Origin: Pseudomonas jessenii
Lineage (GTDB): Bacteria > Pseudomonadota > Gammaproteobacteria > Pseudomonadales > Pseudomonadaceae
Length of the DNA: 64,000 nucleotides
Direction: 5' to 3'
NCBI RefSeq assembly: GCF_002236115.1
Contig: NZ_NIWT01000006.1
Location: forward strand, 1-64,000
Shown here in pieces: positions 8,368-19,800 of this stretch. The number at the start of each line of letters is the position of its first letter. Within the stretch, counting starts at the first letter, position 1. The translations under genes and the position numbers were made by a program. A model generated the notes under the pieces. That model saw nothing but the letters and a program-made list of their open reading frames with translations, was not told the DNA's origin and did not search any database.

Positions 8368-10314
8368 ATGTCTTTGTTCAAACAGCTGTTGATTGCTATC
8401 TGTCTGTTCCTGGTGGTCGCCTTCACCGGCAGTTTCATGGTCAGTCTGGAGAGCTCGCGTACTCAGTACGTCAACCAGTTGCGCTCCCATGCCCAGGACG
8501 CTGCGACGGCGCTGGCGCTGTCCCTGACACCGAACATCGACGACCCGGCGATGGTCGAGTTGCTGGTCAGCTCGATTTTCGACAGCGGTTACTACGCGAG
8601 CATCCGCGTGGTCGATGTGAAGACCAATCAGACCCTGGTCGAGCGCACGGGCATTCCGGCGGTCAACAATGTTCCGGACTGGTTCGTCAAACTGATCGGC
8701 CTGGAGCCCGCCGGTGGTGATGCGATCGTCAGCCGTGGCTGGGAGCAGGCTGCCCGGGTCGAGGTGGTCAGCCACCCGATGTTCGCGCTGGCCAAGCTAT
8801 GGCAAAGCGCTTTGGGCAGCCTGGGCTGGTTGCTGCTATGTGGCGCGGTCAGTGCGGTACTGGGCGCATTGTTGCTGCGTCAGCAATTGAGACCGCTGGA
8901 TTACATGGTCAAGCAATCCCACGCTATCGCCCGGCGGGAATTCCTCAGCCTGCCAGAACTGCCGCGCACCCCCGAACTTCGCCGGGTAGTGCAGGCCATG
9001 AACCAGATGGTCGAGAAGCTCAAGGCGCTGTTTCAGGAGCAGGCGGAGCGCAGTGAAAAATTGCGGGTCGAGTCCTATCAGGACTCGTTGACCGGGTTGG
9101 CCAACCGGCGTTATTTCGAGATGCAATTGAATGCGCGGGTAAGCAACCCGGAGCAGGCCAGTTCCGGTTACCTGCTGCTGTTGCGGGTCAAGGATCTGGC
9201 CGGTCTCAACCAGCGCCTTGGTGGTCAGCGCACCGATGAAGTGCTCAAGGCCGTCGGCGAGCAATTGTCCCGCGAGTGCGCCAAATACCCGGAAACCCAA
9301 AACCTGGTCACCCGTATCCGCGGTGGCGAATTTGCCGTACTGGCACCGGGACTGGTGCGCACAGAAGCGCTGCAATTGGCACAGAACCTCGACAGCGCCT
9401 TGGCCAGTCTTCACGCTACCGGCGCCACCGATGTGGCTGCCGTAGCCTCTATCGGCCTGGCGCCTTTTGCTCACGGCGACTCGCCGCAAGCCGTGCTCAG
9501 CCTCGGCGATCAGGCACTGGCGCAGGCCGAAGGCCAGGGCGAGCAAAATTGGGCCTGTATCGAACACAGCCTTGCGGCCAGTGTCGGCGACGATCACCAC
9601 GCCTGGCACCTCATGCTCGACCAGGCGCTGACACAGCAGCGTTTCGAGCTGTATTTCCAACCGGTCGTGGCCGCTCAGGACACGCAACTGGTGTTGCACT
9701 ACAAAGTGTTGTCGCGACTGCTCGACGAACACGGCCAGACCATCCCCGCCGGGCGTTTTCTGCCTTGGCTGGAGCGCTTCGGCTGGACTGCACGTCTGGA
9801 TCGGCTGATGCTCGAGCGGGTATTGGAGCAAATGAGCGGGCATGAGGAATCGCTGGCGCTGAACCTGTCGTCGGCTACCCTGGCCGATCCGCAGGCGCAA
9901 AACAAAATCTTCGAGATACTGCGCTCGCATTCCAACCTCGGCCCGCGTCTGACCCTGGAAATTGGCGAAGAGCAACTGCCTGATCAGGCAGTGCTGGAGC
10001 AACTGACCCGGCGCCTGCGCGAACTGGGGTTCTCCCTGAGCCTGCAACGTTTCGGTGGCCGCTTCAGCATGATCGGCAACCTGGCCCGGTTGGGTCTGGC
10101 GTACCTGAAAATCGATGGCAGCTACATTCGGTCGATTGATCTGGAGAGTGACAAACGCCTGTTCATCGAGGCGATCCAGCGAGCGGCGCACAGCATTGAC
10201 TTGCCCCTGATTGCCGAGCGGGTCGAGACAGAAGGGGAGTTGTCGGTGATTCGCGAGATGGGGTTATACGGTGTACAGGGCCAGTTGTTCGGCGAGCCAA
10301 AACCCTGGGCCTGA
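8368..10314 (+). CDS. lapD: LapD, inner-membrane cyclic-di-GMP receptor controlling LapG
   Basis: The protein has 648 residues: a first membrane helix (about 5-25), a periplasmic LapD_MoxY_N domain carrying Trp125 (GWEQAAR), the tryptophan known to grip LapG, a second helix (about 150-170), and a HAMP linker. Degenerate GGDEF (RGGEF at 318-322) and EAL (KVLSR at 446-450) domains follow. The altered active-site motifs mean it binds c-di-GMP rather than making or degrading it. At high c-di-GMP it sequesters LapG and LapA stays on the surface. The ATG has AGGAG 11 nt upstream, with a perfect 12-bp palindrome between them. Confidence 0.96.
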   Translation: MSLFKQLLIAICLFLVVAFTGSFMVSLESSRTQYVNQLRSHAQDAATALALSLTPNIDDPAMVELLVSSIFDSGYYASIRVVDVKTNQTLVERTGIPAVNNVPDWFVKLIGLEPAGGDAIVSRGWEQAARVEVVSHPMFALAKLWQSALGSLGWLLLCGAVSAVLGALLLRQQLRPLDYMVKQSHAIARREFLSLPELPRTPELRRVVQAMNQMVEKLKALFQEQAERSEKLRVESYQDSLTGLANRRYFEMQLNARVSNPEQASSGYLLLLRVKDLAGLNQRLGGQRTDEVLKAVGEQLSRECAKYPETQNLVTRIRGGEFAVLAPGLVRTEALQLAQNLDSALASLHATGATDVAAVASIGLAPFAHGDSPQAVLSLGDQALAQAEGQGEQNWACIEHSLAASVGDDHHAWHLMLDQALTQQRFELYFQPVVAAQDTQLVLHYKVLSRLLDEHGQTIPAGRFLPWLERFGWTARLDRLMLERVLEQMSGHEESLALNLSSATLADPQAQNKIFEILRSHSNLGPRLTLEIGEEQLPDQAVLEQLTRRLRELGFSLSLQRFGGRFSMIGNLARLGLAYLKIDGSYIRSIDLESDKRLFIEAIQRAAHSIDLPLIAERVETEGELSVIREMGLYGVQGQLFGEPKPWA

Positions 10315-10324
10315 TGTGATCGCC

Positions 10325-10341
10325 CCCACGCCATGCGTGGG
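10325..10341. terminator. Hairpin between convergent lapD and the small minus-strand gene
   Basis: A 7-bp GC-rich stem (CCCACGC/GCGTGGG) with a 3-nt loop lies between the stops of two convergent genes. There is no clear T run, so it is only a probable terminator. Confidence 0.4.
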
Positions 10342-10359
10342 AATGATCGCAGGGGCGCG

Positions 10360-10698
10360 TCAGATCAGCCCGGTCTCCTCATCATCGATCAATTGGCTCA
10401 AGCCACCCAAGGCTTCACGGGCCTGGTTCCGGTCCATGAGCTTGGCCTGGGCCGCCGTCGGCAGGTCGGTGACGCGGATCACGCCTTTCTGCGTCAGCAC
10501 CTGAATCAAGTCGTCGAGTACCCGGATCATTTCCAGGTCACTTTGCTTGAGCTGTTTGAGGCTGTTTTCCACAGCCGCGTTGGCAAACCAGGCCTGGATC
10601 TCATGATTGTCGGCCGCCAGCGTTTCCGTGGCCTCCGCGTAGGCGGCGGGTTCCACGCGTACCAACAGGCCCTGCGCATCGCGTTGCACGTAAAACAT
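10360..10698 (-). CDS. Conserved hypothetical protein (112 aa) between lapD and lapA
   Basis: This small, acidic, helical, soluble protein starts MFYVQRDAQGLLVRVEP and has no signal peptide. Pseudomonas genomes often label this kind of protein 'tryptophan synthase subunit beta like', but it is far too short for TrpB and has no PLP-binding motif, so I do not accept that function. It is convergent to lapD and co-directional with lapA, which ends 147 bp upstream of it. No function is inferred. Confidence 0.8.
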   Translation of the reverse strand: MFYVQRDAQGLLVRVEPAAYAEATETLAADNHEIQAWFANAAVENSLKQLKQSDLEMIRVLDDLIQVLTQKGVIRVTDLPTAAQAKLMDRNQAREALGGLSQLIDDEETGLI

Positions 10699-10809
10699 TG
10701 AGCATCCCTCAGAATTGAACCAGCGTCATGCTGTCAGCAGCATAGGTCAACTGCATGCCAGTATGTGGCGCAGCGACGAAATCGTCACCGGGCAGCGAAT
10801 GCAAACGTG

Positions 10810-10835
10810 ACGGCCGCCCCATAGGGAGCGGCCGT
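10810..10835 (-). terminator. Probable lapA terminator
   Basis: An 8-bp GC-rich inverted repeat (ACGGCCGC at 10810-10817 with GCGGCCGT at 10828-10835) begins 9 bp after the lapA stop on the minus strand. The T tract beyond it is weak (CACGTTTGC). Confidence 0.55.
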
Positions 10836-10844
10836 TATCACGCA

Positions 10845-13800
10845 TCAGCTGTTGTTGTGATCGATCTTGATGGTCGGGTCACTACCGGCAATCAGGTTGT
10901 GCAGGTTGGCGCTGGACCAGTTGTTGCCTTCCAGTTTGATCGTCACGTCCGGTGTGGCGGCGGCCGCATTGCCCGAGTTGAACTGGCCGGTTGTGCTGAC
11001 TTGCAGCGACGACACGCCATCGACCGTGGAGATCTTCAGGAAGTTGTCGATGGTGCTGCCGGTTTCACCCTGCAACAGATCGCGCAGGTCGATCCGGTCG
11101 CCTTCGCTGGCCTTGAAGTCCTTGATCACGTCGTTGCCGGTGTCGCCCGCTTTCCAGACGAAGGTATCACCACCGGAACCACCGATCAGGATGTCGTTGC
11201 CCTGTCCACCCATCAACGTGTCGTTGCCGGTACCCCCGAGCAGGATGTCATTGCCCTTGCCTCCGTCGAGGGTGTCGTTACCGCCCAAACCGAACAGGAT
11301 GTCATTGCCCGCCCCGCCCAGCAGGGTGTCGTTGCCGTCATGGGCACCGGACACATCGAACGCGTTGTAATGCTCGGTGATGTACTGGTGCACATTGCTG
11401 GTGGTGACGTTGCTGACGTCCACACCGGATTGCTGCGCCACGAAGGCTTGCATTGCCTGGTAACCCTCGCCGGCAATGCCGTTGAAGCTCACCAGATCGC
11501 CGAACAGAAGGTCGTTGCCGTCGCCACCGCTGACGGTGTCGTGACCCGGCATCGTCGCTTCAGTGTGGCCGATGATCGAGTTGGCCAGGTCCTTCGGATC
11601 AATGTTGGTTTGTGGCGATTGATTCGAGTCGTACGGCTTCAGGTCGTTGAGGCTCACTCCGCTGTTGAGGCCAATCGCCTCGACATTCGACAGGTTGCTC
11701 AGCAACGTAAAGCTGCCGGTGGAGTTGCTGGTGGTGTCCCCGTCGGTGCTGTTGCCGTCGCCGTCACGACCCGAGAACTCGTAGGTACCGTCACCCTGGG
11801 CATGCAGATAGCCGAAGTCCTTGGATGACCAGCTACTTCCGTTTCCGTTGCCATTGCCATTGCCATTGCCATTGCCATTGCCGTTGCCGTTGTTGCCGTT
11901 GCTGCTCTTGGTCCAGACCGTCACATAGCCCGAGGCGGTAATGTCGATCTGGTGCGTGCTGTCGGGGAACAGGCTGATCGCTGTGCCCAGCTGATAGTTG
12001 CTGGTGGTGATCAGGCTATCGAGTGTTGTGCTGCCATACAGAGTCGGGTTGGTCGACTCGCCGCTCTGGTAGTAAGTCGGCTTGCCGTCAGTAATGAAAT
12101 ACGTGAGGTTCGTCGCCCCGATGTTGGCCACGGCGTCCGCACTCTGGAACCAGTTGGCCGTGGTTTTGAACACGTCCTCGTAGTTGGTGCCGCCACCGGA
12201 TGACATCGAGTCCAGAGTCGCCTTCAACTGAGTCAGCGCATTCGGGTCTTTGAGGTTCACCGATACCGACTTGTTGACCTGGGTGTCGAAGTCCACCAGG
12301 AAGATGTTCACCGTACCCGAGTTGCTGCCCAGGCTTTGCTTGAGGGTGTTGAACACCGACGTCAGCTGGTCCTTGGCCGAGTTGATCGACGAGGAACTCA
12401 TACTGCCGGAGCTGTCGACCATGAACGCGATGTTGTAGTTGGTGCCCGGCACCACGGTCAGGCCGCCGATGTCGGCGACGATGATGTCATTGCCGTCGGT
12501 GCCGGTGATGGTGTCATCGGCCGCCGTGGCGGTGACGGCGTTGTAGACTGCCGGGTACACAGTCACGGGAATCTGCGAAGTGCTGCTGGCCGAACCACCC
12601 AGGGCCTCGGTGGAGGTCGAGGTCACGGTCAGGTTGAACTGGCCGTTGTAGTACGGTGGTGGAGTGACAGTCAGAGAGCCGAGGCTCCAGCCCGTCACGT
12701 TGGCCTCGCCATTGGTCGCGGTGACCGTGAAGGTATGTCCCGCGCCGTCGGTGAGCATCGAGCCGACCGGCATGCCGCTGATCTTCAGGCTCAGGCTTTC
12801 CGAGCCGTCGGTGTCGGTCAGCGCGGTGGTGATGGCGGACAATTTCACACTGGTGCCTTCGGCGCCGGTGTTGAGTTTGTAACCGTCGTAGTAGCCTTCG
12901 CCATTGGAGCCGTGCAAGTCGGACACGGTCACGCCGGCATTCACCAGATCTGACACGCTAGTGTAAATCGGTACGCCGGCACTGCTCAGGTCGATCGGCG
13001 TGCTGCCATTGACCGACAGGTTGACGTCATAGCTGCCCGGGCCGCTCTGGTTGTGGTGGTAGATGTCCAGGGTGTAGTAGCCGCTGGTGGTCGGGGTGTA
13101 CGAACCATTGAGGTTGCCGCCCGCGCCCCACGTGATCGCGGCCACGTTCTTGCCTCCGATAGTCACCAGCAGGCTGTCATCGCCAACACCGCTGAAGGTA
13201 TAGGTCTTGCCGGCTTCGAGGTAGATCAGGCCGGAGGTTTTCGACGCCGTACCGGCGGTCACGCTACCGTCGGACTGCACGTTGGTCACGGTGCCTTTGG
13301 AGTTCGGTGTGCCAGCGGCGTCGATCACGTTTTTCAGCGTGGTCGAGTCCGCGCCGTTGCCGCTGGTGCCCAGGCCCGACAGACCGGTCCAGACTTCCTT
13401 GATCAGCCCGGTGGACCTCACGCTGTTGTCGGCAACGCTCAGGGTCGGGGTATCCGCCACTGGGGTGATGTCGATCTTGATCGTGCCGGTGTTGCCCAGC
13501 GCCTGGCCGTCGGTTGGCTGGAACTTGATCTGTGCGTAGTCGGTCTGGTTGTTGCCCAGGTTGGTACCGCCGTATCCGTCTACGCCCGATTCGTTGGCAT
13601 CCGGCATGAAGCGCAGTTTGCCAGCGTCGATGTCGGCTTTGCTGAAGGTCTGGTCGGCGGCGACATCTTTCCAGGTCGAGCCGTCCAGGTACTGCAGTTT
13701 ACCCTCGCCCGGCAGCTGGGTGATTTTCACGCCCTGGCTGGTGGCCGGACTGTCGACGTCGCTGACGCCGAAGGTCGACCAGCCGAGGATCAGTGGCGTG

Positions 13801-16800
13801 TCTTCGGTGCCGGTGACGTTGACCGGTGCTGCGACCGGTGCGTCATTGACCGCCACCACGTTGACCGTGGTGGTCGCGGTGTTGGAGTAGTTGCTGCCAT
13901 CGGTCACCGTCACGGTGATGATGCGCGGCACTGTGCTCGGATCTTCACTGTTGTTGGTGAAGGTGATGTTCTTGATCTGCTGCATGTAGTCGGCCAGCGT
14001 TGCGCTACCCGACAAGGTCAGCGTGACGGTGCCATTGGTGCTGTTGGCATTGATGGTGATGCCGTTGACGCTGTTGCCCAGGTTCAGCGCATCGCCGTCC
14101 TGACGATTGGTCAGCACGATGGTCGCGCCGGTCAGCAAGGTGCTGTCCGGGTCGGTGATGCTCAGGTCGGTATCGCCGATCGACACGCCAGGGCCGGCAG
14201 TGTTTTCGGTGAACGTCACCTTGTAGTCGACTCCGGTAGCGCCACTGGAGTTGTTGGCGTCGAGGTCCAGTACTGGTGGTGCATCGTTGTCGATGATCGA
14301 AGTGCTGACGCTGCCGTTGGACGCGCTGATCGCCAGGCTCTCGAAGTTGCCACCGGTGGCCGAGTCGATCTTGACCACGAAGTTTTCGGTGCCTTCGGTG
14401 ATCTTGCCATCGATGGTCGAAATGTCGAACGGCACGCTGCTGACACCCGCCGGGATCTTCACGGTGTACACACCGGTGAAGTCAGAACCGTCGGCGGCGG
14501 TACCGCTGTAGACGATATTCAGCGTCACTTCGGTCTGGGCCGGGTGAGTCAGGCTGACGGTGTAACTGGCGGTCTGGCCTTCGGTTACCGAGGTGCTGCC
14601 GCTGATGCTGACAGTGGTGGTGTCCTGGAAGTCACTGACGCTGGTCGACGCGGGAGTCTTATCCGTGCCGATGGCTTCAAGGTTGCCGCCGCTGGCGGTC
14701 TTGATGGATTCGCTAACGGTTGGCGCGCCGATGTAGACGTCGTTGCCGACCGTCACCGGCAGGGTGCCGGAGCTCTGGCCTTCGGCGATGGTGATGACCT
14801 TGCCGCTGTCCAACGTCACGGTGACCGGACCGTTCTGCGCGGTGACCGGCTTGCCCTGGGCATCGGTCAGCGTGGCGGTGTAGGTGATGGTGCCGTTTTC
14901 GTCCACGCTCGGGGTCGCGGTCAAGGTCACCGTAGTGGTGTCGTTGACGTCGGTAACCGTGGTTTCCACGGGGGTCTTGATCGGGTTGATCGCTTCGAGG
15001 TTGCCGCCGTCAGCCGATTTAATCGACTCGGTCACGGTGGTCGGACCTTTGTAAACGTCGTTGCCCACGATGACCGGCAAGCTGCCGGAGCTCTGGCCTT
15101 CGGCGATGGTGATGACCTTGCCGCTGTCCAACGTCACGGTGACCGGACCGTTTTGTGCGGTGACCGGTTTGCCCTGGGCATCGGTCAACGTGGCGGTGTA
15201 GGTGATGGTGCCGTTCTCATCCACGCTCGGGGTGGCGGTCAGGGTCACGGTGGTGGTGTCGTTGACGTCATTGACCGTGATGGTTACTGGCGTTGTGTTT
15301 GGCGACACCAATTCCAGGTTGCCGCCCACCGCGTCCTTGATGGATTCGGTGACGGTGGTCGGACCTTTGTAAACGTCGTTGCCCACAATGACCGGCAAGC
15401 TGCCGGAGCTCTGGCCTTCGGCGATGGTGATGACCTTGCCGCTGTCCAACGTCACGGTGACCGGACCGTTCTGCGCGGTGACCGGTTTGCCCTGGGCATC
15501 GGTCAAGGTCGCGGTGTAGGTGATGGTGCCGTTTTCGTCCACGCTCGGGGTCGCGGTCAAGGTCACCGTAGTGGTGTCGTTGACATCGGTAACCGTGGTT
15601 TCCACGGGGGTCTTGATCGGATCGATGGACTCGAGGTTGCCGCCCACCGCGTTTTTGATGGATTCGGTGACGGTGGTCGGGCCCTTGTAGAGGTCGTTGC
15701 CGACCGTCACCGGCAAGGTGCCGGAGCTCTGGCCTTCGGCGATGGTGATGACCTTGCCGCTGTCCAACGTCACGGTGACCGGACCGTTCTGCGCGGTGAC
15801 CGGTTTGCCCTGGGCATCGGTCAAGGTCGCGGTGTAAGTGATGGTGCCGTTTTCGTCCACGCTTGGAGTGGCGGTCAGGGTCACGGTGGTGGTGTCGTTG
15901 ACATCGGTAACCGTGGTGCTGACCGGAGCCTTGATCGGATCGATGGACTCGAGGTTGCCGCCCACCGCGTCCTTGATGGATTCGGTGACGGTGGTCGGGC
16001 CCTTGTAGACGTCGTTGCCGACCGTCACCGGCAAGCTGCCGGAGCTCTGGCCTTCAGCGATGGTGATCACCTTGCCGCTGTCCAACGTCACGGTGACCGG
16101 ACCGTTCTGCGCGGTGACCGGTTTGCCTTGGGCATCGGTCAACGTGGCGGTGTAGGTGATGGTGCCGTTCTCATCCACGCTTGGAGTGGCGGTCAAGGTC
16201 ACGGTGGTGGTGTCGTTGACATCGGTAACCGTGGTTTCCACCGGGGTCTTGATCGGGTTGATCGCTTCGAGGTTGCCGCCGTCAGCCGATTTAATCGACT
16301 CGGTCACGGTGGTCGGACCTTTGTAAACGTCGTTGCCCACGATGACCGGCAAGCTGCCGGAGCTCTGGCCTTCGGCAATGGTGATGACCTTGCCGCTGTC
16401 CAACGTCACGGTGACCGGACCGTTCTGCGCGGTGACCGGTTTGCCCTGGGCATCGGTCAACGTGGCGGTGTAGGTGATGGTGCCGTTCTCATCTACGCTC
16501 GGGGTGGCGGTCAGGGTCACGGTGGTGGTGTCGTTGACGTCATTGACCGTGATGGTTACTGGCGTTGTGTTTGGCGACACCAATTCCAGGTTGCCGCCCA
16601 CCGCGTCCTTGATGGATTCGGTGACGGTGGTCGGACCTTTGTAGACGTCGTTGCCCACCGTCACCGGCAAGCTGCCGGAGCTCTGGCCTTCAGCGATGGT
16701 GATGACCTTGCCGCTGTCCAACGTCACGGTGACCGGACCGTTCTGCGCGGTGACCGGTTTGCCTTGGGCATCGGTCAACGTGGCGGTGTAGGTGATGGTG

Positions 16801-19800
16801 CCGTTCTCATCCACGCTCGGGGTCGCGGTCAGGGTCACCGTGGTGGTGTCGTTGACGTCATTGACCGTGGTGGTTACTGGCGTTGTATTTGGTGACACCA
16901 ATTCCAGGTTGCCGCCCACCGCGTCCTTGATGGATTCAGTGACGGTGGTTGGACCTTTGTAAACGTCGTTGCCCACCGTCACCGGTAGGGTGCCGGAGCT
17001 CTGGCCTTCGGCAATGGTGATGACCTTACCGCTGTCGAGGGTCACGGTGACCGGACCGTTTTGCGCGGTGACCGGTTTGCCTTGGGCATCGGTCAGCGTG
17101 GCGGTGTAAGTGATGGTGCCGTTTTCGTCCACGCTCGGGGTGGCGGTCAAGGTCACGGTGGAGGTGTCGTTGACGTCATTGACCGTGGTGGTTACTGGCG
17201 TTGTGTTTGGTGACACCAGCTCCAGGTTGCCACCGTCGGCCGACTTAATCGACTCGGTCACGGTGGTCGGACCTTTGTAGACGTCGTTGCCGACCGTCAC
17301 CGGCAGGGTGCCGGAACTCTGGCCTTCGGCGATGGTGATGACCTTGCCGCTGTCCAACGTCACGGTGACCGGACCGTTCTGCGCGGTGACCGGTTTGCCT
17401 TGGGCATCGGTCAGCGTGACGGTGTAAGTGATGGTGCCGTTCTCGGCCACGCTCGGGGTGGCGGTCAGGGTCACGGTGGAGGTGTCGTTGACGTCATTGA
17501 CCGTGATGGTTACTGGCGTTGTGTTTGGCGACACCAATTCCAGGTTGCCGCCCACCGCGTCCTTGATGGATTCAGTGACGGTGGTCGGACCCTTGTAGAG
17601 GTCGTTGCCGACCGTCACCGGCAGGGTGCCGGAGCTCTGGCCTTCGGCAATGGTGATGACCTTGCCGCTGTCGAGGGTCACGGTGACCGGACCGTTCTGC
17701 GCGGTGACCGGCTTGCCCTGGGCATCGGTCAGCGTGGCGGTGTAGGTGATGGTGCCGTTTTCGTCCACGCTTGGAGTGGCGGTCAAGGTCACGGTGGTGG
17801 TGTCGTTGACGTCGGTAACCGTGGTGCTGACCGGGGTCTTGATCGGATCGATGGACTCGAGGTTGCCGCCCACCGCGTCTTTGATGGATTCGGTGATGGT
17901 GGTCGGACCCTTGTAGACGTCGTTGCCGACCGTCACCGGCAGGGTGCCGGAGCTCTGGCCTTCGGCAATGGTGATGACCTTGCCGCTGTCCAACGTCACG
18001 GTGACCGGACCGTTCTGCGCGGTGACCGGCTTGCCCTGGGCATCGGTCAGCGTGGCGGTGTAAGTGATGGTGCCGTTCTCGGCCACGCTCGGGGTGGCGG
18101 TCAGGGTCACGGTGGTGGTGTCGTTGACGTCATTGACCGTGATGGTTACTGGCGTTGTGTTTGGCGACACCAATTCCAGGTTGCCGCCCACCGTGTCCTT
18201 GATGGATTCAGTGACGGTGGTCGGACCCTTGTAGAGGTCGTTGCCGACCGTCACCGGCAGGGTGCCGGAGCTCTGGCCTTCGGCGATGGTGATGACCTTG
18301 CCGCTGTCGAGGGTCACGGTGACCGGACCGTTTTGCGCGGTAACCGGTTTGCCTTGGGCATCGGTCAGCGTGGCGGTGTAGGTGATGGTGCCGTTTTCGT
18401 CCACGCTCGGGGTCGCGGTCAAGGTCACCGTGGTGGTGTCGTTGACATCGGTAACCGTGGTTTCCACGGGGGTCTTGATCGGATCGATGGACTCGAGGTT
18501 GCCGCCCACCGCGTCCTTGATGGATTCGGTGACGGTGGTCGGGCCCTTGTAGAGGTCGTTGCCCACCGTCACCGGCAGGGTGCCGGAGCTCTGACCTTCA
18601 GCGATGGTGATCACCTTGCCGCTGTCGAGGGTCACAGTCACCGGACCGTTCTGCGCGGTAACCGGGGCACCGTTTTTGTCGGTCAGCGTCGCGGTGTAGG
18701 TGATGGTGCCGTTCTCATCCACGCTCGGGGTGGCGGTCAAGGTCACCGTAGTGGTGTCGTTGACGTCATTGACCGTGGTGGTTACTGGCGTTGTGTTTGG
18801 CGACACCAATTCCAGGTTGCCGCCCACTGCGTTCTTGATGGATTCGGTGACGGTGGTCGGGCCCTTGTAGAGGTCGTTGCCCACCGTCACCGGCAAGCTG
18901 CCGGAGCTCTGGCCTGCAGCGATGGTGATCACCTTGCCGCTGTCCAACGTCACGGTGACCGGACCGTTCTGCGCGGTGACCGGCTTGCCCTGGGCATCGG
19001 TCAGCGTGGCGGTGTAGGTGATGGTGCCGTTTTCGTCCACGCTCGGGGTCGCGGTCAGGGTCACCGTTGTGGTGTCAATCGAGTCAGTGATGGTGGTCAC
19101 AGCCGGCGTGGTGTTCGGCACCAAGTTCTCGAAGTTGCCGCCGGTGGTACTGGTGATGGTGGTGCTGACGGTGCTGCCGTTGTTATAGACGTCGTTGGCC
19201 GCAGTCGGGACGTTCACGCTGCCGCTGGTCTGGCCCGCGTCGATGGTAATGACCGAGCCGTTGCTCAAGGTCACGATCATCGGCGTGCCGGCCGGGTTGC
19301 TCAGGGTCGCGGTGTAGGTGATCTGGCCGCCTTCGGTGATGTTGCCGGTGGCGGTCAAGGTCAGCCCTGTGTTGTCCACGGAATCGGTGATGGTGGTCAC
19401 GGCTGGTGTGGTGTTCGGCACCAGGCTCTCGAAGTTGCCGCCGGTGGTGCCGGTGATCGTGGTGCTGACGGTGCTGCCGTTGACATAAACATCATTGGCC
19501 GCAGTCGGCACGTTCACGCTGCCGCTGGTCTGGCCCGCGTCGATGGTAATGACCGAGCCGTTGCTCAAGGTCACGATCATCGGCGTGCCGGCCGGGTTGC
19601 TCAGGGTCGCCGTGTAGGTGATCTGGCCGCCTTCGGTGATGTTGCCGGTGGCGGTGAGGGTCAGGCCGGTGCTGTCCACGGAGTCGGTGATGGTGGTCAC
19701 GGCTGGCGTGGTGTTCGGCACCAGGTTTTCGAAGTTGCCGCCGGTGGTGCCGGTGATCGTGGTGCTGACGGTGCTGCCGTTGACATAAACATCATTGGCC

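Noticed and set aside
10360..10698. Tryptophan synthase beta subunit
   Set aside because: Some databases use this label for similar proteins, but 112 residues without a PLP lysine motif cannot be TrpB.
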